Positions 28,560 to 39,874 of a stretch of DNA of 64,000 nt are shown piece by piece. Source of the stretch: Phytophthora sp. 'mugwort' (Eukaryota > Oomycota > Peronosporomycetes > Peronosporales > Peronosporaceae); the NCBI GenBank assembly GCA_033558025.1, contig JAUCEF010000012.1:1860001-1924000 (forward strand), written 5' to 3'. Below the pieces are notes generated by a model that was given only the letters and a program-made list of their open reading frames with translations, had not been told where the DNA came from and searched no databases. Position 1 is the stretch's first letter. The number at the start of each line of letters is the position of its first letter. The position numbers and the translations under genes are program-made.

Positions 28560-28960
28560 CTTCGTCACGTTCACCACCAAATACCGAACGTGGATCCTCC
28601 TCCTTCACACCTGCAGTCACACCTGCAGCCTTCTTACGAAGTCCATGGAGATGGATCGCCATCGCTTGTCCGGAACGCTCAGTGGTTCGAGCAGTCCTGG
28701 AGGCTTCGTCAACCATGGCTTGTTTCTTCGACAAGGCTCACATCCTGCGATGCATTTCTGGATGGACTTGAGCATCTTAGACCAGTATCAACGACGTGCA
28801 AGTGTCAAGTACGTCCGTTCAGCACCAGGGTGACCGCCGTAATTGGTGTCGCGGCACTCGATGATGATCGTCTGCCGCAATTTCAGATCGCTGGGCACGA
28901 CAATGCGAGACACATTCTCGGTAGGTGTTTAATACGACAGCAAATCCAACCGCTTAAGTA
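28560..28960 (-). pseudogene. Gypsy integrase N-terminal part
   Basis: Frames show LKLRQTIIIECRDTNYGGHP, then GAERTYLTLARR, KMLKSIQKCIAGCEPCRRNK (the second half of the HHCC zinc-binding domain) and RWRSISMDFV, the beginning of the catalytic core with its first Asp. Downstream sequence diverges at once, so the core is truncated. Confidence 0.7.
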
Positions 28961-29204
28961 TACCAGCGATACTTCTTGTGGTGATGCTGTACACGCTTTG
29001 GTTTTGAGCCAGCTGTAGGTCGCTTGATCGCTGAGAAGATTGCTCGGATCTCACGGTCCTTCTGGTTCGCCTTCTTGATGCTGGAGATCAACTCGAGGTT
29101 AGTAGTCACTTCGCTGATCGCCAAGCTGAAAGATGTATCATCGAAAATTGTCACGCTCAAGTCGTGGAAAAACCTCGTCTCAGGTTTGAAGTCGGGCCTT
29201 CGAC

Positions 29205-29450
29205 TCAGTGCATCCGCGATGCCGTTGTTCGCTCCCGGCAGATAAGATAGGTCGGCTGGTACTCCGCGAGGATGGCGTACCAGCGCGCTAGTCGTCGATT
29301 GGCCATCTTCTGCATGAGCAGGCCTTCAAGACTCTTGTGATCTGTCTCAACAATTGGAGGCTTGTCTAAGCAGTAGATCCTGAATGCAGCCACAGCGTGA
29401 ACAATCGCTAGAATTCCTGCTGCGGAGTGGGGTAGTTGAGCTCCGCTGAC
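29205..29450 (-). pseudogene. Gypsy RNase H fragment
   Basis: FRIYCLDKPPIVETDHKSLE and MANRRLARWYAILAEYQPTY are characteristic of Gypsy RNase H (TDHKSL and RWYAIL motifs). Frames to either side are broken. Confidence 0.75.
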
Positions 29451-29726
29451 TTCATCTTCCTACTGGTGTACGCAATAGGACACTTAACACCAGCGACGAC
29501 CTGGAAGAGTACTCCTCCACAGCGAGCTTGCTCGCATCCATCCGGAGTATACTGGGTGGTGCAGTACCGGTGGGCTGCACAACCGCCGCGAGTCGACGCG
29601 GCGGTTCTTCAACTGCTCGTCGTTGAAGAAGATCTTCGCGTTGCGCTTGTTCTGCTTCTTCAGGTGATCGAACATGGTCGCCGTTAATGAAGCGTACTCC
29701 GGGCAGAAACAGTTGGACGTAGCCCG

Positions 29727-30300
29727 TCAAGACAAGGAAGCTGTGAAGCTCCTCTTGCGTTCGACGTACGGCCAGTCCTTGATTGTCTGGACCTTATCGG
29801 ACTCCATCCGTACTCCATCTCGTCCAACCAAGTCACCTAAGCACGGGATCCCGTCAGCGCAGAAGCCACACTTGGCAAGCTTCACGTAAAGCTGGTTGTC
29901 GCGCAAGATGTCCAATGTCTTCCGCAACGCTTCGAGGTGTCGTCAATGCTGTGGGACTTAGTGAAGATGTAGATGTCGTTGTAGAAAGCCTTCGTGTTCT
30001 CCAAACCACGAGACAGCTTCAATGTCAAACGATTCATCGTCGCAGGTGCGTTACGGACTCTCATGGATGGTACCAGGTACCCCCTGAGTCCATTGGGGAC
30101 CTGGCACGCGGTGAACTTGATGTCCTCTCCGTGCATGCGAACTTGGTAGTACGCAGACATCAGATTCATCGTCGAAAACCAGTATGCACCCGACATGGCG
30201 TCCAATATGTCTTCCTGCCTTGTCATTGGAATACTCTGGCGCACAGTGTTCGAGTTCAAGTATCGGTAATCGCCAACAACTCTCCATCAGACTGGCTTGT
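29727..30300 (-). pseudogene. Gypsy reverse transcriptase with lost catalytic aspartates
   Basis: Frames contain IPMTRQEDILDAMSGAYWFS, then TMNLMSAYYQVRMHGEDIKF, NAPATMNRL and FYNDIYIF, and then LRDNQLYVKLAKCGFCADGI in the thumb region. The usual FSxxDL motif has become FSTMNL, and the YxDD box reads YNDI, so both the first catalytic Asp and the last Asp of the box are gone. A frame change separates palm and thumb. Confidence 0.82.
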
Positions 30301-31076
30301 GGACGCAGAACGTTGGCGCAGCATGTGGCCTGATGCTTGGACGGATGAGCTTTTTCTTCACCATGTCTTCAACCCAGCGTACGATTTCGCGCTGCTGTTC
30401 CGGTGATTGTCTCCACTTGTGCCGATACATCGCAAGGTTCGAATCTTTCACGTCGATCCGATGCTCGATGTCGCGTTACTAGGGCAAGCCTTCTGGAAGT
30501 TCAGGACGAAACACACTGTCCTTGTACGTCATACGCCACGAGTAGCTGGAAAGCCGGATTGTCTTGGACGCTATCCCAGTCCGTCTTCACATATCGTTGT
30601 GCGTTCGCACTTCCGACGTTGTTGGGTTGATCCCGCCGTTGCAGTGATCGAGCGACTTGCTTGATTGTCTCGTTCCACAAGGCCATCGTGAAATCGGGTT
30701 CATTGATCGACATGGTGTTGATTCTAAGGAACTTTCGCAATCTCTTTCGCGTAATGTACTTGGTCTCCACACCTACCACGCCAATTGTGACCATCTTCTT
30801 CTCGAAGGTGCCTTTCCCCTTGGCACCACTGCTCCCATGAGTCTCTCCTGCAGTACCCTCGCGTTCTGCCACGTCGCGCTCTTCTACCGAACCCTTGCCG
30901 GTTGACGCGTTTTCTTGCTGTCCGCGGACAACACTTGGGGGTCTCCTTCTGCACTGTGTCGCGATCCGGGCCATCTACAAACTCTACATCCGTTTCCAGC
31001 GCGGCGCCTCGACAGGAATCGGGTCTTTTCGCCGACAGGCCTTTCACCTCGACAGATCTCCGAAGCCTGGAAGCAA

Positions 31077-31658
31077 TCATCGGTCCGCCTTCTCGATCGG
31101 TCCACTGGTGGCGCCTGATCGCTTCCAGAGCAGAGTCTTCGCTCCTGTTCCTTGAATACTTCGAATTCTCCAGTCGATTTGGGGCTGCACATCCTCGAAG
31201 GATGGGATTCCGAGGATGCAGTCAAATTCGTCGGGTATCGCGTAGACTACGGCAGTACACGTGTATGCCTCGTCTAGCCCCGAGACTTGGAACTCGAGAG
31301 GCAGAACGTCCGATTCCGCTTCCACGATTTGGTTGTCTCCAAACTTGACGGGGATGTTCTTGTCACTTAACATTGTTGTTCGAAGCTGATGCTCCGCGAC
31401 CCAGTGGCTTGACACATAAATCGTGGTCGCCCCGCAGTCCAGCAACATAATTCGCGTCGATATGTTCTTATCAACCGCGTGTATCTCACCGGAAACGGAG
31501 AGCAGCGGCAGGGACTTGTAAACAAGAGGGTTTTCATTCAGAATGTTAAGGCTGATATTCGCAATCTTAGTCGTCGTGGTTACACTCTCTGCCACGCCAG
31601 GACCCTCATTCACTGACGTGGTTGCTCGTTTCCCTGCTTGAATTGTTCCTTCTTCCAC
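31077..31658 (-). pseudogene. Gypsy retropepsin-like protease
   Basis: An open stretch of 193 residues contains TRIMLLDCGATTIYVSSHW, the active-site loop with DCG where most retropepsins have DSG or DTG, and later FDCILGIPSFEDVQPQIDWR, the conserved end motif. It aligns with the aspartic protease of oomycete Gypsy elements. It is the best preserved segment of this copy. Confidence 0.78.
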
Positions 31659-32425
31659 GCAAAGCAGTTAGCCTTGATGTGACCTGGCTTCTTGCAAAAG
31701 TAACAGGTACGATCTTCAGCGCGCTTGGAGTCCGACTTCGGCTTGAAGCCACCTTTTCCCGCGAAATGACTTCCCCTTGAAGGGTTCGCCATGGTCTTGG
31801 GATGGGCCATCCGAAGACGATCTCTTGTCTCGGTCCGAACAACGCTCTCGCACTTCTTCGACGAAGTGAGTCACCTCGTACTTGACGGCTAAGTCCATAG
31901 CTTCACTCAGCGTTTCGGGATTCTCGAGCTCGACGTAGCTGCGCGTGAGAGGCTTGAGGCCGTTCGCATAGCATAGCACCTGGTCGAGTATGCTCATGGC
32001 TTCCACACGGAAGATGAGAGCTGAGTACTCGTCGTTATAGGTCTCGATGTCCGCGGTTTGCTTGAGTCGCTGGAGCTTCACGCGCAGGGCGGCCTGGTAA
32101 TTCGATGCCTCGAAGTGTTGGAGCACATGCTCACGGAAAATCCCCCACGTGTGCTCCTCGCTTCTCGTCGTCGAAGACCAGTGCAGGAACCATCCCGAGG
32201 CCGGCATCTCCATTGCCGACCGCGCGATTCCCGGTAGTCGCTTGCTCGTGTCTTCAATCAATATAATGCTGATGCGGCACGCGTTCTCGATTAGAACAGC
32301 CATTCGCGCACATCTTCCCCTCTCGTGCCGGTAAACTTGGGCAGGTTGTTGGGCACTCACGTGCGTGCTGCCATCGCTTGGTTCAGCCGGTCAATCTCGG
32401 CTCTTAACTGGGCGATGGTCGGCAT
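31610..32425 (-). pseudogene. Gypsy gag with CCHC zinc knuckle, frameshifted
   Basis: Starts with MPTIAQLRAEIDRLNQAMAA at the ATG at 32425, shifts frame near 32,350, then shows MPASGWFLHWSSTTRSEEHT, LKQTADIETYNDEYSALIF, VLCYANGLKPLTRSYVELEN and, in a third frame, CYFCKKPGHIKANCFAWKKE, a CX2CX4HX4C nucleocapsid knuckle that binds nucleic acid. Confidence 0.78.
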
Positions 32426-32434
32426 GGGCCCTTT

Positions 32435-32454
32435 CTGGTCAGGTTGCTGGACCA
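32435..32454 (-). other. Primer-binding-site-like sequence of the Gypsy element
   Basis: On the minus strand TGGTCCAGCAACCTGACCAG precedes the gag ATG by nine bases. A TGG start is what a tRNA CCA end would pair with. The adjoining LTR should begin at about 32,455, but I could not define its outer end. Confidence 0.5.
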
Positions 32455-34090
32455 ACAAGTACTACCAGTATATCTGAAAAGCGTATGAGTTTGGGGGAGG
32501 GCGGCTAGAACCAGAGTGATCCGTTCCCCGCAGTTCGGGCGGATGGAGGCCACGTGGCCCCCTGAACCGCCGTATGTCTGCTTTATATTAGTTTCACTAT
32601 ACATATTCAATATTGCTCTAGATCCACATCTTAGTGGCTACCTTTATAGCCAATCCTCATACGGTACAGTTGCCTGGAGACATTAACGTGGACAGTACAG
32701 GATACGGTGTATGAAGAGCTTGACAAGCCTTGGAGCTTGCACGACGATAAATTGGATAATTATCATCGCCGGCCACAAATACAGCAAACATTATCACGGC
32801 GGGTCCAGCTTGAAGAAGACGATTGTACCTTATGGGACGGGCAGAGAAGGAAGGAACACTGATTAGTGGCGTTCAGTCATAACAGTGCAACCGTAGGAGT
32901 GCACTAAATGAGACGGAGAATCCCTGCAAGGACTTCCGCGATTCGAATCTACGATTCGATACCTCGCTGTTGCAGCAACAGTCTGTCGTGGGCTCTGTTG
33001 CTTGGTAAGTTCTCGTATGTGCGTTGTAAGACTATAGTTTGCTAGCTCGCGCGCGGTTGTGTTGTTTAAGCGTAGGATGCATGCTGCGATGTTTAACCTG
33101 TTGCCTAAGCTACAGCGCGCGACGGTAATTTGCTGTACTACGCAATGACACAAGCAGGAACCAGAGTAAGTCAAATCTACTGCTGCAACAAGTTTACTAA
33201 CCTCTTCCTCTACTGTGCTCATATGAGAGCGTGTGTTGCGGGCTTGTTCACGTGATGGAGCGGCGAGCACCCATGCTGTATGCTTTCAAGGGCTGCTAAA
33301 GGGTACGGAAGCAGGTAATTCCATGACGTAGTAATCGTGCTGCATCGTTGTTTCTAACTTTTTATTTCTTTAACGAAACTTTGTTGCTGTTCACGTTCTT
33401 TGTAAGAGTGGCGAGGTAACGTTGGTCGTGCACCAATTGCAGTTGCTTTAGTAGTTAACAAGCTGAGATAACTTTTGTAGTAACATGTGTATGTTGTTGT
33501 ACACCTCAGATGGATGGGAGCGACCCAGTGTTTGAATGCGCCTTTGCTTGATCCGCATGTGGAGGGTGAGCGGTGTAGTGATAAAGCCCAGTGCCCCCAA
33601 GCCCAGAGAGAAGGAAGCACGAGGACATGGGAAGTCCTAATGGGCGCATTTTGCATTGCAAGATATCTATTAGTGAAAGTGATTAGCACCATCTAATCTA
33701 GCTTCGTACTGGATATGCTATGTAGGGAACTCCATAGCCTACGGATTCTCGCCCGATTAAATCATAAGCTAGACTCGCAGACGATGTTCGGGTATTCTGC
33801 TTCCGTGCAGAACGCGCTGCGCTGTTGCAGCAATTCAAGAAAACAACTTCCAACGATGTAGTTTCCAGGTCGGACGTCGGTGTCGAGTTTTCCTTCTGAT
33901 CTGTTGGGACACCTTGCCCCATTGTGACCCTCTGCTTTGCCGCAGCGACCGCAAATGTATTTTTCCGCTTTGTCCTCGGTTCTGCGCGGATTTCACTGCT
34001 GAAGTGTTCGCGTATCTTCTCGGCGATAGCGACTCTCTTGTGGTGTAGCGGGATCGGTCAAAATATGCTTAAAACCAGATCCGCTTGCCA
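32455..34090. other. No supported gene; probable LTR remnant and unassigned sequence
   Basis: The left part should contain the LTR of the Gypsy element. The rest holds only short frames without recognisable domains. Sequence before 34,091 is GATC-poor compared with the tract at 34.8 kb. Confidence 0.35.
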
Positions 34091-34620
34091 ACTGCGCCCA
34101 GACACCGACTAGCGGAGGGGGTTCTCCGATGATCCGTGATCAGCTGAACTTGGTATCACCTTGTGTACCCGTCAGCGGGCTGGATCTGCTCTCTTGGGAC
34201 TCCGAACGATGCAGCGATGTAAAATCTTGACGTCCTGGCGGGACGTGGGGACGTGGAGCAGCGCGGAAGTCTTCGCTCTGCTGCCGTTATTGGCTCCAAT
34301 CTGAGGTAGTCGACCTTCGATCGGGGGCCTGGACTCGATCCGAGGCCGAGGTTGCCATGTGTCGTTGTTCCCTTCCTTCCTTCAGCTGCTTGCCTCTTCC
34401 TTTAGCGGGATTTTGCGAGTTGAGAGTCGAAGCGATCGTCGGCCAAGCACTGAATGCCGACTCATCGAGGAGTGCGCTTGAGCAGACGTTTGCTAGCGTG
34501 GGGGGGGGGGGGGGGGCGGCCAATATCCGATCCGATCCTCTCACCGCGACGCTTGATCGGCTACCTTGGGCTAGTAGATACTTGGGAGGGCCAATGTAGA
34601 TCCCTTCTAGCGGCACTTAA
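34091..34620 (+). repeat. LTR-like repeat, right copy
   Basis: Begins AACTGCGCCCAGACACCGAC, then GCGGAGGGGG, GTCAGCGGGCTGGATCT, TTTAGCGGGATTTTG and GGGCCAATGTAGATCCC, the same word order and orientation as 24,405-24,920. A 17-base G run lies at 34,500-34,516. It is too diverged from the left copy to be assigned safely to one insertion. Confidence 0.55.
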
Positions 34621-34779
34621 AAACGCCTAAGTAGTCCAATGTAAAAATTCGAGTCTGATTGTTGCTTATCCTTTTCTGGTCCTATCTTCTCATCCTGAAC
34701 CCTATCTCGTACCACCTGAATCTCCTGAACCTTGCCCTTCTTCAACCACTCAACACGTACCGTCTTCACTTGCACATCC

Positions 34780-35180
34780 CCGAGGATGATTGCTGATCAA
34801 ATCAGCCAGATCGCTGATGTCCAAACGCGTATGTCGATCTGCCAACATTGATCGGCGCGATCTGCCAGATCGCATGTCCGATCATGTATGTCAATCTGAC
34901 AGATCGAGTATGCCGGAACCTGTATGCCATAGGCAAATACCGATCGACCCGATCCGCTCGATCTCGACCGCAAGATCGATCCGATCTGCCCGATCTATGG
35001 ACGCCGGATCAGCCCTATTTGCCAACCCGCGGACCCCAGATCCGCGCAATCGGGGTCCGACCGAGGTCAAATGGGGTTAGATCCGGTCTGATCGATTCCG
35101 TCACCGCTCGCCAGTCCTGATCTTTTACATCCCCCTCGATCCGGGTTCCAAATATCCACTCGATCCTCCATCGGTCGGGT
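34780..35180. other. Second GATC-enriched tract
   Basis: By manual count about 24 GATC tetramers occur in 400 bp, mostly as CGATCT, AGATCG and CGATCC. The tract follows the right LTR-like repeat, just as the first GATC-rich tract follows the left one. Confidence 0.8.
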
Positions 35181-35559
35181 GATCACAGTATAATAGATTT
35201 GTGTTGGGTGGTTGCCTGACCCTGGTTTCCTTCCTCGTCATCGAAGCATCCCCTTGCACCCCAGATTAAATCGAACGTCGCCCCTCCTTTACCTCGTATC
35301 TTAATCCGACTCGATCGCTCCCTCTTTTCACAGCTGGGGCCGCCTTTCTCACCGATCTGGCCATTCCTTAGGGGTCTGATATTATTGGTTGGCGCTTCTC
35401 CACACTCTCACCTTGTTCGATTGTTTTTTTCGTGAGTTTTCGCTGGTGTAGATCCCTTCGGTTCACGACGCTAGGAATTCTTTTTTCGCATGCTGCTACG
35501 TCACGGTGAGTGCGAAATGATGACCCGCCAGCTTGATTGACAGAGGCGGCAGCTGAATA

Positions 35560-37506
35560 TTGCTATCGGGAAGAAGTGCCGGCAGGAAAAGAAACCCAAT
35601 GACGACGTTCTGAAAAGCTTGAGTTTATGCAGCTACCGCGTAGGCATGGTGGTAAAACCGAAGCGCGCCAGCAGTTGAAGTACGATTGCCGCTCTGACTT
35701 TATACGGCTACAACAATGTGGCGGCAAGGAAGCTGTCTGCTGGCAATCCGCACACCGCGTGCAAGATCCATTGTCCAAGTTCACAGTGAAGGCACGCCAT
35801 TGTTGGTCCTTCTGTTCGCGGCTTACTCGGGCATGTATAAGCCCACGTCATCTTGGTCTAACTCCTCGATACTAGGTACCAGGTCATCTACCAAGAAAAT
35901 CGAATCCGCGCTTTTTCGTACGGAACAGGCAGTAGCACCCCAGACTTGTTTGTCAAACATAGTCTTTGCACGAGGGATTACTGTACGCTTTGTAGATAAC
36001 CACTTCTTTGCTTTCTTCTTCTTGCCATTCAATGTTTCCACGGCCAGGTTGCAGAATATGACCAGAGCTTCGAGCACTTAGCAATCACGGGCTCCACCCA
36101 GCAAGAGCGCATTGTTTTGCCCCTCCACTGCACTTGTAGTCCTACCAGCGAAGAGGGCGCAAGGGGCTCCGTATGATCGTGCTTCTTCCCATTCTGTTGC
36201 AACTGCTGATTGATCTTCAGGGTCCAGCGTGCAATTGCCGAAGTTCGTCCAGGTTACAGAGTGAATCTCGCGCAAGTATTGTGCAACAGAAGGGTTTGCC
36301 TCTGACCATTGACGGTCCTGGTACGTGCAGCCGGGAACTGCTCTTCAATCACTGCTAGTGTTCGTTGTACTTGACTAACGTTGTCGTGCTTTGCAGACGA
36401 AAAAGTCAGCCTCTTGATGTTGTCGTTGGGTTCAACAGCACGAAATGGCTACAAACCTTGAAGAATATGTGCCAGGCACATAACTTGAGGCTAAGAAGGA
36501 CTCCATGGCCGTACAAACGTACTTAAGCATCGCGTTGCTTTTCTCTGTCTGTGAAGGTAGCTCGGTCGTGTAGCTTGATCCCTGCAGCCGTGCAATTGAA
36601 AAAGAACCATTCAAAGTTCTAAGCCGTCTCTTTGTGAACGAATGCGATTGCAACCGGGATGTTTGCCCAGTTGCCGTCCTTCTCGACGACCAACACGCAC
36701 ACACTATTGTACTAGCTATTCTTCATATGGGTGCCGTCACATTCAAGAACAGGTACCCAGTTGTCTTGAGCCGCCACTAAGGAACCAAAACACAGAAACG
36801 CTCGGAAGAATCGCCCCTTACTGTCGAGCTGACAGCACACTCTGGAAGCAAGATTTAAACGCCCGAATGACCGCAGAAAAGAAGGGAGTTTGTCATAGCT
36901 GCCATCATTTCCTGTCATCATTTTTTGTTTTTTTGCTCTGGCAATAGCTCTGTAGAGCAACGCGTGTCGTCATCGACGTTCACGTTGTCCACCACCTTCA
37001 AAGCCGAGGCTACACGAGCACGGCACTACTTAAACCTTTATTTTGGCACTTTTAAACCCCGGTGCTCCGCCAGAATCTCGGACGAACATTCTCCAACAGA
37101 GTACAGCACAGCGAATGCACGAGGTTCATGGCGCTGACTAACGAAGCATTTGGAGGGCAAAATGCGAGCTTCGTACTAGCACGTATTGTGAGGCGCTTTT
37201 TACTTTAGGAAACCTCCCAGCCACATAACACCGACGTGCAACCCCAAATTCTTGTGGCCGGAACGGCTTATCTGCTTGATGGACTTGTTCGCGGTGAAGG
37301 CATATGCGCGGAGGAAAGCTGTACCGTCCGGAGGCGAGGCAAACACGTCGTTTATGTTGATTGTCTCCCTTCCAAACTTCTCGAGTAGATTTACCTTGCA
37401 TGTCACCATGCTCGAAGAGAAGTGTGTTACCAATGCTCTGCAGTTGTGGAGCTCGTCCTTGAACCGCTAAATTAAGCTCATCTCGGATCGCTAAAATAAA
37501 GGGCAC
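35560..37506 (-). pseudogene. Decayed MULE transposase
   Basis: Frames reading leftward include MVTHFSSSMVTCKVNLLEKF and DVFASPPDGTAFLRAYAFTA near 37,400. Then VPVLECDGTHMKNS near 36,750 carries the first catalytic-Asp motif, followed by VCVLVVEKDGNWANIPVAIA and FVHKETA, NFEWFFFNC, and later FTDREKQRDA and LSLKLCAWHILQG with the conserved Cys-His segment. The C-terminal frame has RTTSAVEGQNNALLLGGARD. The order matches MULE transposases but stops interrupt every section. It runs opposite to the other two MULE remains. Confidence 0.66.
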
Positions 37507-37695
37507 CGTTCACGTACAGTTTTTTGGGAGCAGGTATCGAGCAGGTCTGAATACAGGTACCAAGCAGGTATTTGCCTTGCCGTTTTCTTTCAGAATTTTA
37601 TTGTTCTTTCTTCTCTCGGCCATTCATCGTGGGCCACGCGGCAATTCTTGTGCGGTTGTGTAGCACGCGGTGACACCGGGCGCGACGACATTGCC

Positions 37696-37926
37696 ATGGC
37701 GCGCACCCACCATGCGGCCCATATCAAGCAGCAGATGGCGGAGGAGGCTCACCGAGAGGAAGAGGCTCGCTTGGCGGCAGCTGCGGCTGGAGCAGACGCT
37801 GCACAAGGCGGGAGAAAGGATGAAACCGTAACAGAGGCGAAGACCCGCCTTGCGACCGTCCAAAAGGCTCGCACTCGGTCAGAGAGAGCCGCCGCTCTTC
37901 AGCACGCGAGGGAGGAGCGTGAATAA
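37696..37926 (+). CDS. Short charged ORF at the start of the MULE
   Basis: 76 residues from an ATG: MARTHHAAHIKQQMAEEAHR, then Ala/Glu/Arg-rich sequence with heptad-like spacing that could form a coiled coil. Ten bases after its stop the acidic frame 37936-38247 begins. I cannot say whether it is a separate gene or the N-terminus of the transposase gene. Confidence 0.35.
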   Translation: MARTHHAAHIKQQMAEEAHREEEARLAAAAAGADAAQGGRKDETVTEAKTRLATVQKARTRSERAAALQHAREERE

Positions 37927-37935
37927 GCAAGCGAC

Positions 37936-38247
37936 ATGCAGTTTGGCCCGCATGCCATGAGTGAAGACGCTAGCAGTCACGACACGGGGGAGGATGAAGA
38001 AGAAGACGCTGAAAAAGACGACGCTGAAGAAGAAGACACAGAAGAAGAAGATGCAGAAGAAGGCGACGCTGAAGAAGAAGATAAGGAAGAGGAGGACAAG
38101 GAAGAAGCGTTGGATGGTGCTCGTGCTCAGCCGTCCCCACGCCAGCGAAAGAGTGCTGGGTCGATGAGGTGGATGAAGACCTGTTCGTCCCTGTCCCGCC
38201 GTTTCAACAGCTGCATAATACCTGGGGGGAGTTTGAACAGGGGATGA
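37936..38247 (+). CDS. Highly acidic low-complexity ORF
   Basis: 103 residues starting MQFGPHAMSEDASSHDTGED, then a run of Glu/Asp with DAEE and EEDK repeats. A poly-acidic region often precedes the FAR1-like module of MULE transposases, so it probably belongs to the transposase gene. The underlying GAAGAA repeats make the length unstable. Confidence 0.4.
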   Translation: MQFGPHAMSEDASSHDTGEDEEEDAEKDDAEEEDTEEEDAEEGDAEEEDKEEEDKEEALDGARAQPSPRQRKSAGSMRWMKTCSSLSRRFNSCIIPGGSLNRG

Positions 38248-38289
38248 AGCAGTACGTGGCGGAGATGCGCCACGTGCTCGTCGTAAAGG

Positions 38290-38352
38290 AGGTGATTAAC
38301 GTCGCGAGATGCAATGCAACGCTGAGAAAGCAGATCCGGTACCAAGGGGTGC

Positions 38353-38402
<50 letters not shown>

Positions 38403-39820
38403 CCGTTCGTACCAACGAGTATGGAGCCGTACCAGCGCAAGTACATCTGTACTCACGGGTGGCCTGCAAGCGAAAGATCATCGGGCAAGCGCACGATGCA
38501 CAACCTTCGTCGGACGGAATGCCCCTTCCAGATGCCAGTCCAAGTGACGCTGAAGGAAGATGGCTCGTGGTAGATCGTAGTTAAGCGTGAACGGCACGTC
38601 CACAACCACCAGGTTTCGCCAAGCATCTACAGCACTATCCAGGGATTCGCCAGGTATCCTCGCAGTCTGCGTTGGTGCCGGGTATCCAGCTACTGATGCA
38701 AGCGCAAGCTGGAGCGTCGAGTATTTACGAGTACATCCGCGAGAGCTCCGACCACCATGTCACGCTGAAGGATGTCCACCATTTCGTTGCTCGTATACAA
38801 AACTCAGGTAAGTCGTTTCTTACTTAGGCATTCGGTTCTTCTCTAACGAGTGAATTTGATCGTGTACAGGTGACCGACTGTCAGATGACGATGCCGTCGC
38901 GGAGACAATCGTCAACTTCAATATGGAGTCTCCAGTGCTGTGTCGTCTGTTTACCAGAGTGCTCGCGGGAACACTGTAGTCATTTCCATCACAAACGCGA
39001 CATATGCATTCTATGATGGACAGTTTCCCCGAGGTTCTTCAGATGGACTGCACCCACAAGACAAACAAGTAAGTGTGCGCGGACCATGATTTTCCCGGTG
39101 TAACTCCTTGGTTTCCAGGTATTGACCAGTTTTGTTTACTTAGATACAATTATCAGCTTCTATCCATGGTTGCGATGGACCAGTTTGGCCACGGGCAGCC
39201 AGTTCAGTACTCTTTGCTGGAGACGAACGCTGACTGACACATGGCCAAGTGTCTGGACCACTTCAAACTTGCTAACGAGCACTGGCGCTTGGTTCGGATC
39301 GTGCTTGTGGATAAGGACATGCGAGAGGTGGAGGTTATACATCAGAAGCTGGCGGAGGCCCGTGTCTTGCAATGTCATATCCACGTTATCAAATGGCTGC
39401 AAATAAATTATTCGGAAGTCGAGTAAGTATGGGGCGTACGAGGCAGGCATGCTGACCCAACTGAAGCACTCGATCACAAATATGATCTACGCGCGGACTG
39501 AAATGGATTATGAAGCACATCGGTCGGAGTTCAAGAGTCTGTCATTGCGAGGAGGTCGTCATGAACTGTGGGATTATTTCGAAAAGAACTGGGATGAGTG
39601 CAAGGATATGTGGGTGATGGCATACCGTGTTGATTTGCCTCACTTCAACAACCACACAAACAACCGTGTCGAGAGCCTGTCCAGCCAAGTGAAGCAGCAT
39701 TTGAAGGGACATTTTTTATTTAATTTGTCCAAACACTCGAGCCTACAAGCACTCCAGGCTTTTCAGCGGCTTAAAGAGGAAGAATATTACGCGAAGGTTC
39801 AGATGCTTGGAACACTGTAG
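38290..39820 (+). pseudogene. MULE transposase: FAR1-like module and catalytic domain
   Basis: After a (GA)n tract the frame reads KYICTHGWPASERSSGKRTM, RRTECPFQM and RERHVHNHQVSPSIYSTIQG, a FAR1-type zinc module ending in HNH. It continues across frames to VLQMDCTHKTNK (first catalytic Asp), an apparent intron near 39,070-39,120, YNYQLLSMVAMDQFGHGQPV, VLVDKDMREVEVI (second Asp), VLQCHIHVIKWLQ (Cys-His segment), then DLPHFNNHTNNRVESLSSQV with the third acidic region, and LQALQAFQRLKEEEYYAKVQ to a stop at 39820. Several frame changes are needed, and I cannot tell how many are introns. Confidence 0.7.
38355..38400 (+). repeat. (GA)23 microsatellite inside the transposase reading frame
   Basis: An uninterrupted GA tract of 46 bases encodes an Arg-Glu run in two frames within the MULE N-terminal region. 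Confidence 0.9.
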
Positions 39821-39874
39821 GACACTACATTCGGAGGAGATGAACGTCGTGTTCGGCATGACGACGCTGTGGTG

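Larger units (their letters stand above)
28540..32454 (-). mobile_element. Truncated, inactive Gypsy-type LTR retrotransposon
   Basis: Reading leftward: primer-binding-like site, gag with zinc knuckle, protease, reverse transcriptase, RNase H, and the integrase zinc-binding domain up to the start of the integrase core, where it is lost near 28,540. The order protease-RT-RNase H-integrase defines Gypsy (Metaviridae-like) elements. Stops, frameshifts and substituted catalytic residues show that it is dead. It lies in reverse orientation between the two diverged LTR-like repeats of another family, so it may have inserted into that element. Confidence 0.82.

Noticed and set aside
28296..29018. 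240-residue plus-strand open frame
   Set aside because: It lies partly antisense to the Gypsy integrase motifs on the minus strand and shows no domain.
38127..38481. Ser-Leu repeat frames on the minus strand
   Set aside because: Created by the (GA)23 microsatellite read on the opposite strand.
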